Assembly: GCA_015075105.1 (NCBI GenBank)
Contig: JABTUZ010000001.1
Span: 879,001-943,000, forward strand
Direction: 5' to 3'
DNA: 64,000 nt
Origin: Leptospiraceae bacterium
GTDB taxonomy: Bacteria; Spirochaetota; Leptospiria; Leptospirales; Leptospiraceae
The position numbers and the translations under genes are program-made. Position 1 is the stretch's first letter; the number at the start of each line of letters is the position of its first letter. The notes beneath the pieces were generated by a model. It was not told where the DNA came from, did not search any database, and saw nothing but the letters and a program-made list of their open reading frames with translations. This document shows, in pieces, positions 57,405 through 64,000 of the stretch.

Positions 57405-59080
57405 GAAAAACACTCGGTGAAGTTCTCGTTGAAGACGGGATTATTACAGAGAAAGATTTAGCGGAAACTCTCAAAGTACAGAAGAAAAATAATTTACCTC
57501 TAAGCCAAATCATTCAAAAGAAAGGTCTTGCCGGAGAAATTGACATTATGAAGTCTCTTGCGAAACTTCATGGTATGGACTTCCTTGATAAATTGGATTT
57601 TAAAAATTTTGAAGAAGTTTATAGAAATATCCCTTTAAAATTAATTCAGAAAAGTAAAATTGTGCCTTTTTTGTTAGAAGGTACAAGGATAAAAATTGCA
57701 ATCAGTGACCCAACCGACCTTCATCCGATGGACGATATTCGTATATTTTTAAAAGGATATACTGTAGAATTTGTTCTAACTCCTGAGCCGGAAATCATGA
57801 GAGTGATTCATCAACATTTTGATACATCCTCTTCGGATGCAAAAGAGTTGATGGACGAGATGGTAGAAGGTGAACTCGGTAGCCTTGCAGAAAGTTTTGA
57901 AAATGAATCTTTAGACCTCTCCAATGAAGCGCCTATCATTAAGATGGTGAACGTGATTTTGTCTCAAGCCGTAACAGAAAGAGCATCTGATATACATATT
58001 GAGCCTTACGAGAAATCTGTAGTAGTACGTTATAGGGTGGATGGAATTTTACACAAGGTATTGTCTCCTCCTAAATCATATCAAGCCGGGATCATCTCTA
58101 GAATCAAGATCATGTCCAATCTAAATATCGCTGAAAATAGGCTGCCCCAAGATGGTAGAATTAAAATTCGCCTCGCCGGAAAAGATGTAGATATCCGGGT
58201 TTCTACTATACCTTGTCAATACGGTGAGAGAGTTGTGATGAGGCTCTTGAATAAAACTGATCAGAAATACTCTCTTGACACAATGGGCTTCAACAAAATC
58301 ATCATGGACAATTTTAAGAAATTAATTTACCAACCCCATGGAATTATTTTAGTAACTGGACCAACAGGCTCTGGTAAATCTACTACACTCTATTCCGCAC
58401 TTTCAGAATTGAATACGGTTGAAAGAAATATCATTACTTGTGAAGACCCTGTGGAATACCAGATCGACGGGATTAGCCAGATGCAGATGCAGGAAAAGAT
58501 TGGTCTGACTTTTGCTACAGGTTTAAGAGCAATCCTTCGTCAAGATCCGGATATTGTAATGGTAGGAGAGATTCGAGACGAAGAAACTGCAAGGATCGCA
58601 ATTCAAGCGTCTCTTACAGGCCATTTAGTATTTTCTACACTTCATACAAATGACGCAGCCTCTGCCGTTACAAGATTAGTGGACATGGGTATAGAGACCT
58701 ATCTGATTACTTCTACTGTTCTTGGGTTCATCGCTCAAAGGTTAGTTCGAGTTATTTGCAAGCAGTGTAAGAAAGCCTACAAACCTTCGTCTAAAGTATT
58801 AGATTCGATTGGGATTTCTTCAAAAGAATTGAAAGATGGTGTACTCTATCACGGTGAAGGGTGTTCTGCATGTATGGGAACAGGGTTTAAGGGAAGAAGC
58901 GGGATTTACGAGTTGCTAGTAATGAACAACGATGTTAAATCAACAATTTTATCCGGTGCAGATGCGAATAAGATTAATGAAGTGGCTTTGAAAACCGGAA
59001 TGATTCCTTTGCGGGAATACGGGAAATTTAAAATCATAGAAGGAGTTACAACTCCTGATGAAGTTCTAAGGGTATGTTGA
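57401..59080 (+). CDS. gspE: Type II secretion ATPase GspE
   Basis: A 559-residue ATPase that drives pseudopilus assembly. N1/N2 domain (1-150, MshEN-like), core with Walker [14 protein letters not shown], Asp box [11 protein letters not shown], Walker [12 protein letters not shown] and His box [14 protein letters not shown]. The zinc-binding part has CKQC and CSAC. All ATPase motifs are intact. The gene is coupled to gspD by ATGA. Confidence 0.96.
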   Translation: MRKTLGEVLVEDGIITEKDLAETLKVQKKNNLPLSQIIQKKGLAGEIDIMKSLAKLHGMDFLDKLDFKNFEEVYRNIPLKLIQKSKIVPFLLEGTRIKIAISDPTDLHPMDDIRIFLKGYTVEFVLTPEPEIMRVIHQHFDTSSSDAKELMDEMVEGELGSLAESFENESLDLSNEAPIIKMVNVILSQAVTERASDIHIEPYEKSVVVRYRVDGILHKVLSPPKSYQAGIISRIKIMSNLNIAENRLPQDGRIKIRLAGKDVDIRVSTIPCQYGERVVMRLLNKTDQKYSLDTMGFNKIIMDNFKKLIYQPHGIILVTGPTGSGKSTTLYSALSELNTVERNIITCEDPVEYQIDGISQMQMQEKIGLTFATGLRAILRQDPDIVMVGEIRDEETARIAIQASLTGHLVFSTLHTNDAASAVTRLVDMGIETYLITSTVLGFIAQRLVRVICKQCKKAYKPSSKVLDSIGISSKELKDGVLYHGEGCSACMGTGFKGRSGIYELLVMNNDVKSTILSGADANKINEVALKTGMIPLREYGKFKIIEGVTTPDEVLRVC

Positions 59081-59081
59081 T

Positions 59082-60308
59082 ATGCCGCTATATACTTACG
59101 TCGCATTTAGTAAAAAAGGAAAAGAAGAAAAAGGAATCGTTGATGCGAGTAATCTACAAGGAGCAAGAAATAAATTAAAAGCCAAAGGCCTCTATGTTAG
59201 AACCATAACAGAGGACAAAGAAAAGAAAGACAGAGAGTTGTTTCCTTTTTTATCTAAATTACTCTACAGAATTCCAAGAAAAGAAGTAGGATTATTTGCT
59301 CGTCAATTAGGTACTTTACTCGGAGCAGGAATTCCACTTGATAAATCTCTTGGAAATATTATTGACCAAATTGAAAATGAATTTTTTAAAAAAGTGATTA
59401 TTGAAATTCGGGGGGCAATTACGGAGGGCAGTTCGCTTTCAGGTGCAATGGAAAAACACCCGGATATTTTTCCTTCTCAATACCCGTCTTTGGTATCAGT
59501 GGGAGAAAAAACAGGTGAGTACGAAACTACTCTAAATCGTTTAGCAGATTTAGAAGAGGCTGCCACAGAATTAAAATCGAAAGTACAGGTAGCAATGATT
59601 TATCCTATGATTATGGGAGCCCTATCTCTTTTTGTAGCTGTATTTTTACTTGCAGTTGTTATTCCTCAGATTCAGGAATTATTTGCTCAGTTTGATGCAA
59701 AACTTCCATTGATTACAAGGATTGTAATTGGTTTATCCAATTTGATTATCAATTATTGGTGGCTTTTAATTTTGGGGTTCGGTGGCTCTATATATTCATT
59801 TATTCGTTTTAAAAATTCTGAAAAAGGGAAGAAAAAGTGGGATGTTTTTGTTTTAAAAATTCCTATTTTTGGAACACTATTCCAAAAAGTATTGATAAGT
59901 AGCTTCACAAGAAACTTGGGAGTTTTACTTACCAATAGAGTTCCTTTAATTACTTCTCTTCAAATAGTGTCCAGAATTGTAAACAACCATATTTTTCAGA
60001 CTGAGATTGCAACTGCAATAGAAAAAATTAAAGAAGGGGGGAAATTATCGGATTCATTTTTTGATTCCAAGATTTTATCTCCAATGGTCATAGGAATGAT
60101 TTCAGCCGGTGAAATTTCCGATAAAGTTCCTGAAATGATGAATAAACTGGCAGATATTTTTGACGAAGAGGTCAATAATGCAGTCAAATCAATGACACAA
60201 AGTCTTGAGCCAATTATGATCGTGGTGATGGGTGGACTTATTTTTACTATTATGGCAGCGATTATGACTCCAATGTACAAATTGACAAAAGAAATACAGA
60301 ATCTATAA
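59082..60308 (+). CDS. gspF: Type II secretion platform protein GspF
   Basis: A 408-residue polytopic protein with two T2SSF domains. The first (about 65-190) and second (about 265-390) repeat the pattern F-x-R-x-L-G-x-L-L; hydrophobic segments lie at about 170-193, 210-232 and 372-397. It anchors the pseudopilus base with GspE. One base separates it from gspE. Confidence 0.95.
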   Translation: MPLYTYVAFSKKGKEEKGIVDASNLQGARNKLKAKGLYVRTITEDKEKKDRELFPFLSKLLYRIPRKEVGLFARQLGTLLGAGIPLDKSLGNIIDQIENEFFKKVIIEIRGAITEGSSLSGAMEKHPDIFPSQYPSLVSVGEKTGEYETTLNRLADLEEAATELKSKVQVAMIYPMIMGALSLFVAVFLLAVVIPQIQELFAQFDAKLPLITRIVIGLSNLIINYWWLLILGFGGSIYSFIRFKNSEKGKKKWDVFVLKIPIFGTLFQKVLISSFTRNLGVLLTNRVPLITSLQIVSRIVNNHIFQTEIATAIEKIKEGGKLSDSFFDSKILSPMVIGMISAGEISDKVPEMMNKLADIFDEEVNNAVKSMTQSLEPIMIVVMGGLIFTIMAAIMTPMYKLTKEIQNL

Positions 60309-60327
60309 TATAACAAAAGAGGGAAAA

Positions 60328-60816
60328 ATGAAAAAGAATATTTTTAAAAAAGTAAACCGTAGATTTAGAAAGGGTTTAACTTTAGTTGAGCTTGCGGTTG
60401 TTGTATTGATTATGGGCTCGATCATTACTTTGGTTGCTCTAAATATAAATCCTGGCGAATTGAAGGATGATACTGCCTCATTGAAACTCAGGAAAGATGC
60501 AAATGAGCTTGCAATGCAACTCGAAAGGTATGCAGAAAAATATGGGAAGTATCCAAGCGAGGAGCAAGGACTTTCTGCATTAGTGGAAAAACCTACTACC
60601 GGAGATGTACCAGAGGACTGGAGACCAATTCTAAATAAAAAAAATGCAATCTTGGATCCTTGGGGCACACCATATCAGTTGAAAAAAGATCCGAATAGCG
60701 ATGATTATATGATCGTTACCTTAGGGAAGGACAAAAAAGATGGTGGTGAAGGGAAGGACGCTGATTTTAATATTAGGGATGAAAATACATACCCGCAGGC
60801 ATTCCGCAAAAAATAA
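60328..60816 (+). CDS. gspG: Major pseudopilin GspG
   Basis: A 162-residue prepilin. The leader ends RKG, with LTLVELAVV following, so prepilin peptidase cuts after G; Glu at +5 is present. The rest has the GspG fold signature: AMQLERYAEKYGKYPSEEQGL and WGTPYQLKKDP, plus the calcium-loop region near the end. AGAGGG precedes the ATG by a few bases. It is expected to be the most abundant pseudopilin; a hairpin lies 8 bases after its stop. Confidence 0.95.
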   Translation: MKKNIFKKVNRRFRKGLTLVELAVVVLIMGSIITLVALNINPGELKDDTASLKLRKDANELAMQLERYAEKYGKYPSEEQGLSALVEKPTTGDVPEDWRPILNKKNAILDPWGTPYQLKKDPNSDDYMIVTLGKDKKDGGEGKDADFNIRDENTYPQAFRKK

Positions 60817-60823
60817 ATCCCAT

Positions 60824-60860
60824 AAATTGCTTTTTGTTTAAAAAATAAAAAGCAATTTTT
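60824..60860 (+). terminator. Strong hairpin between gspG and gspH
   Basis: AAATTGCTTTTT (60824-60835) pairs exactly with AAAAAGCAATTT (60847-60858) over 11 loop bases, followed by TT-A. It begins 8 bases after the gspG stop and ends 8 bases before gspH's ATG. It may act as a partial terminator or a 3' stabiliser to raise gspG over the minor pseudopilins. The stem is mostly A/T, so termination strength is uncertain. Confidence 0.6.
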
Positions 60861-60866
60861 ATTGAA

Positions 60867-61421
60867 ATGAGATACCGCAAAGGTCTTACGCTCGTTGAAT
60901 TAGCGGTTGTGATTTCCATTATTGGACTTTTGATGTCTATGGTTATTTCGAGCCTTGCCAACTTGATTCGTCCGTCTGTTGCAGATACTTCTGAAAAGTT
61001 AAAATCTGCAATTCAGTTTTGTTACGAGACAGCTATTTTAAATAATCAGACTGTTATCTTGGAAATAGATATTGAAGAAGATAAATACACAGCTTATAAA
61101 TTGAATAGAAAGGAAGAGGGAGTAGAAGAAAAAAAGATTTTAGAATCAGGAAAATTACCCTCCTACAGTTCAATTGTAGACATTACTGATTTAAGAGGGA
61201 TGAAATACGAGTCAGGTAAATTAAGGATACCATTTACCCATAACGGAACTGCAGGCGATTACAATATTCATATCGGAGATGAAACAAAAATAAGAAAAAC
61301 TATTTTAGTCTATAAATATAGAGGGAAGATTGTATTAAAAGATGGGGAAGTAAACAGGACCACAGGTGCCGGAACTCAATCCGATATGGGAAAGGAAGAA
61401 GGTTTTGCTGAAGAGTTATAA
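60867..61421 (+). CDS. gspH: Minor pseudopilin GspH
   Basis: A 184-residue prepilin with cleavage motif YRKG, then LTLVELAVV containing Glu at +5. The mature part is predicted beta-rich (ESGKLRIPFTHNGTAG). GspH joins the GspI-J-K tip complex. Weak ribosome site ahead. It overlaps gspI by 17 bases from the chosen start. Assignment within the minor pseudopilins rests on order. Confidence 0.85.
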   Translation: MRYRKGLTLVELAVVISIIGLLMSMVISSLANLIRPSVADTSEKLKSAIQFCYETAILNNQTVILEIDIEEDKYTAYKLNRKEEGVEEKKILESGKLPSYSSIVDITDLRGMKYESGKLRIPFTHNGTAGDYNIHIGDETKIRKTILVYKYRGKIVLKDGEVNRTTGAGTQSDMGKEEGFAEEL

Positions 61422-61920
61422 ATTACGCAGAGGATTTTCGTTAATCGAAGTTGCAATTGCACTTGCTATTGCAGGTTCTGCCATGGTCTGGTCGTATTCA
61501 CTAATAAGCAATGGAATTACTATGCAAAAAAAAGCATCTGATTTCACCAATGCGGTACAATTAGCAAAAATCAAAATGGCACAAATCGACTCTGCTGTAA
61601 GATTAGAAACCGATTCTTCTAAAGGAGAGATTCCGGGTTATAGAGGGTATAAATTTGAAACTGAGATCAAGGAAGAAGAGCTAGACTTGCTAAAACTTGC
61701 AAAGGGAGAAAAAAATAATAAAGATTCAAAAGGGAGACCTTCTGATTTACTTGGCAGTGAAGACAAGATGAATAGCCTAATGAAAAAAAGAGGGAAGTCC
61801 CAAGGATTAGAAACCGGGGGAATTATAAAAGTTTTTCATATTAAGGTGAAAATTATTTATCCCTCCGGTTACGGTGAAGAATCCTATACTGCAGAAACTT
61901 TCAAGGCATCAAAATTCTAA
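61405..61920 (+). CDS. gspI: Minor pseudopilin GspI
   Basis: About 171 residues from TTG at 61405, with AAGGAAG just upstream; the frame opens earlier. MLKSYKLRRG leader, then FSLIEVAIALAIAG with Glu at +5. GspI is the scaffold of the tip complex. A Lys/Asn-rich insert lies in the middle (about 95-125). Overlaps gspH and precedes gspJ by one base. Confidence 0.86.
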   Translation: MLKSYKLRRGFSLIEVAIALAIAGSAMVWSYSLISNGITMQKKASDFTNAVQLAKIKMAQIDSAVRLETDSSKGEIPGYRGYKFETEIKEEELDLLKLAKGEKNNKDSKGRPSDLLGSEDKMNSLMKKRGKSQGLETGGIIKVFHIKVKIIYPSGYGEESYTAETFKASKF

Positions 61921-61921
61921 A

Positions 61922-62560
61922 ATGAATACTACTCTAAAATTAAGAAGAGGTGTGAATTTAATTGAGCTTGCGGTCGTAGTCATGATTTTAGGAGTATTGT
62001 TTACTGGAGTATTCGGGGCATATTACGCAGCACTAAAAATTTCACAAGGCTCAGAGATGAAAGGCGGGGCACAAAGAAAAGACGTATTTTACGCACTCGA
62101 AAATTTACGATCTACATTTTCTCAAACTTTTTTTCTTTCAGGTCAGAGGAGATTGATTTTTTTTGCAAAGGGAGAAGGTGGACCAAACAACAGAAAAGAT
62201 CGAGTCACCTTTGCAGCAAACCATCCAAACTCAGAAGAAACCGGCACTCCTTCAGTCAGAGAAGTATCTTTTTTTCTTAGGAAAATGCCAAATGAATCAG
62301 ACTACTATTATTTAATTAGAAGAGAAGATGAAATGGTTGACATCAATCCAGACAAGGGTGGAGTAGAACACATACTTTTAGATTATGTGAAAAGTTTTCA
62401 GATAAAGTATTCTCTTAGAGGAGATAAATGGCAGGACGATTGGGATTCCAAAGAATTACAGAAAGTTCCAAAGCTAATCCGTCTGGAATTGATTGTAAAA
62501 GTCGTAAGACAAGAATTGAGGTTTGAAACACTTGCGTACCCGGGCATATATTTCAAATAA
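61922..62560 (+). CDS. gspJ: Minor pseudopilin GspJ
   Basis: A 212-residue prepilin from ATG at 61922 (the frame opens at 61874 without support). The leader ends RRG, then VNLIELAVVVMILG with Glu at +5. The later LDYVKSFQIKY and KLIRLELIVKV strands fit GspJ. It overlaps the gspK start by 38 bases. Normal length. Confidence 0.88.
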   Translation: MNTTLKLRRGVNLIELAVVVMILGVLFTGVFGAYYAALKISQGSEMKGGAQRKDVFYALENLRSTFSQTFFLSGQRRLIFFAKGEGGPNNRKDRVTFAANHPNSEETGTPSVREVSFFLRKMPNESDYYYLIRREDEMVDINPDKGGVEHILLDYVKSFQIKYSLRGDKWQDDWDSKELQKVPKLIRLELIVKVVRQELRFETLAYPGIYFK

Positions 62561-63616
62561 GAATAGAAAAGGTGCGATGGTTATTATGCTCGTGATGGGT
62601 ATAGGTACAGCCTCTTTTTTGACTTCAAATAAATTTGCAAGTGACAGGATGACAGAATTCAAAATGGCTAAATCTGAATCCGAGGGCTTTATCGAAAGAT
62701 TGTCAGAGGCTGGATTTCAGGAGGACTCAGTGCTTTAAAAAAAATCCCGGAAGAAGTTCTGTATCAATCCGGGATTGCTTTAGACCCTCCACCTATTCCT
62801 CTTGGAGGTGGCGTAATTTATTATAAATTATCTCCCGAAGACGGAAAAATAAATTTAAATTCGCTTATTAAAATGTATGATAATCAGCCAAACGCAAGAA
62901 CTCAAGAAATGACTACAAGGCTTTTTGAGCAGCTTGGACTAAAAAAAGAAATGATTTTTCCGATTATTGATTGGATAGATGAAAATTCCCAAGAAATGGG
63001 AGGTGGAGCCGAAATTTATTATTACTCCGGCTTAAAACCACCACGTAAAATAAAAAATGCACCTATGTATTCTTTATCAGAATTGCTATCAGTGAAAGGT
63101 TTTACAAGAAAAAATGTGTACGAATCGCTCAAGCCTGCGGGTTACGATACAAATAAATCTACTTCTTTTCAAACCGAAGAAGAAAAAGTTCTCTTGACAG
63201 ATAAAGACTTTATATTGGCAAATAATGTCACTGCCTATCTTCCATTCAAGGACACCTCGGATGAAAGGATTAATATAAATGGAGCGCCCTATCATATACT
63301 TATGTCCCTATCCGATTTTATGACAAGACAAGCGTCTATGAGACTTTTAAAGTTGAAATTGGAGAAAGGCGGGTATATCAAGGAAATAAAAGACTTAGAG
63401 CCTCTACCGGAGTTTCAGGTTAAAACTTCTGGTGGGTTTACCCTGTACAAAGAGTTAGCCGGGGAGGGGACAGACGTTTCCGGCGGACGGATAAAAACTA
63501 AGGGCGATATTTATAAAATAGTTGGAGTAGGAATCATAAACAATAAAGTGACTCGAAGAATCACTTGTTTGTTTGATCTGGCAAATGATCAGATGTTATT
63601 TTATTCAGAGGATTAG
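62523..63616 (+). CDS. gspK: Minor pseudopilin GspK, interrupted by a -1 frameshift
   Basis: Frame one starts at TTG 62523 and encodes the leader RKGAMVIMLVM (no Glu at +5, as is usual for GspK) and runs to SEAGFQEDSVL, ending at 62738. The rest of GspK is open in the -1 frame from 62678 to 63616: GLSALKKIPEEVL, GGGVIYYKLSPEDGKINLNSL, INGAPYHILMSL and the C-terminal domain. The switch must lie between 62678 and 62735; AGGAGG at 62719-62724 is inside that window. Reading FQ-GG-LSAL there restores a normal protein. Sequencing error, mutation or recoding cannot be separated here. Confidence 0.85.
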
Positions 63617-63622
63617 TCATTC

Positions 63623-64000
63623 GTGTTTTTTGATCAATACTTAGCCATAGACTACGGTACTACTTTTATAAAAGGTATTTTGTATAAACAATTTTTAGGT
63701 GGGGTAACTATTTTACGGAATGAGACTCTAAAAATTGTCCGATTGGAAGAAAGTGAAGGGGATGAGTATGAATACAATATTGTTCGATTCATTCAGAGTT
63801 TTTTTCCTGAAGAAACAAATTTTTTGATTAATCTACCTATTGAAAAATTGTTTATTAGGGATCTTGTAGTTCCGCTTGGCACAGAGAAGGCAGTTCGAGA
63901 AATTATTCCTTTTGAGGTAGAAAATCAAATTCCATTTCCTGTTGAAACTATGGAAGTATTGGGCAATATCTGGAAAATAGAAGATGAAAATTCTAATGTA
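63623..64000 (+). CDS. gspL: Type II secretion protein GspL (5' part)
   Basis: The first 126 codons, running off the right edge. A GTG at 63623 starts FFDQYLAIDYGTTFIKG, the actin-like nucleotide-fold start of GspL/PilM, and REIIPFEVENQIPFPVE is the matching later motif. GAGG lies about 10 bases ahead. GspL recruits GspE. Position directly after gspK agrees. No stop codon occurs before the edge. Confidence 0.85.
   Translation, partial: MFFDQYLAIDYGTTFIKGILYKQFLGGVTILRNETLKIVRLEESEGDEYEYNIVRFIQSFFPEETNFLINLPIEKLFIRDLVVPLGTEKAVREIIPFEVENQIPFPVETMEVLGNIWKIEDENSNV

Overview
The window is a gene-dense, AT-rich stretch of bacterial core chromosome with about 67 genes. It has no rRNA, tRNA, CRISPR array, prophage or insertion sequence that I can recognise, and no gap between genes exceeds 300 bases. 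The organism has an outer membrane with LPS: KDO-8-P synthase, a split heptose pathway, LptC/LptA/LptB, two TonB-dependent receptors and a type II secretion system. It also has lipoproteins with loose spirochaete-style lipoboxes, HPr plus HPr kinase with no sugar PTS in view, a long IspG, and a very high share of TTG start codons. Together these suggest a spirochaete of the Leptospiraceae type (Leptospira, Leptonema, Turneriella or a relative). This is inferred from gene content and sequence style, not from a database match.

Layout. 1-165: 5' end of purL, leaving the window leftwards. 395-3767: glycolytic operon gap-pgk-tpiA-secG. 3844-7601: a cysteine-PAS histidine kinase, a receiver protein with an ATPase-like output domain, a secreted hypothetical protein and an AI-2E family permease. 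7607-9149: exonuclease VII (xseA, xseB). 9163-16605 (minus strand): RdgB, STAS protein, ComF and two tandem TonB-dependent receptors with an extra N-terminal periplasmic domain. 16833-26735: cation/H+ antiporter, a hypothetical, a GltS-like symporter and ispG (minus strand), DedA, long-form ThyX, MgtE and a lipoprotein. 26760-29125 (minus strand): split heptose genes rfaE2 and rfaE1 plus two unknown ORFs.

29150-41090 is one long run of touching or overlapping genes: pyrG, kdsA, lptC-lptA-lptB, rpoN, hprK, hpr, ntrY, ntrX and an iron-sulfur uracil-DNA-glycosylase-like protein. It combines LPS precursor supply and export with sigma-54, HPr phosphorylation and a sigma-54-dependent two-component system. 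41094-51172 is collinear with the Firmicute priA-fmt-(prkC)-rpe and rpsP-KH-rimM-trmD-rplS-rnhB-ylqG-ylqH region. Here the PrkC kinase position holds a PASTA-only protein, and the flagellar-type FliK-like and FlhB-tail genes are kept. 51303-53045: a small protein and ComM. 53270-64000: a lipoprotein, a LysM/M23 peptidase and the type II secretion operon gspC-D-E-F-G-H-I-J-K-L. gspK carries a -1 frameshift and a strong hairpin lies between gspG and gspH.

Most of the window is ordinary core genome. I did not find a clear new multi-gene defence or mobile system. The items most worth a second look are the periplasmic-domain/TonB-receptor fusions, the UDG-like protein that keeps Fe-S cysteines but has lost active-site motifs, the kinase-less PASTA protein, PriA without one zinc site, the 13-bp dyad ahead of dedA, and the gspG/gspH hairpin.
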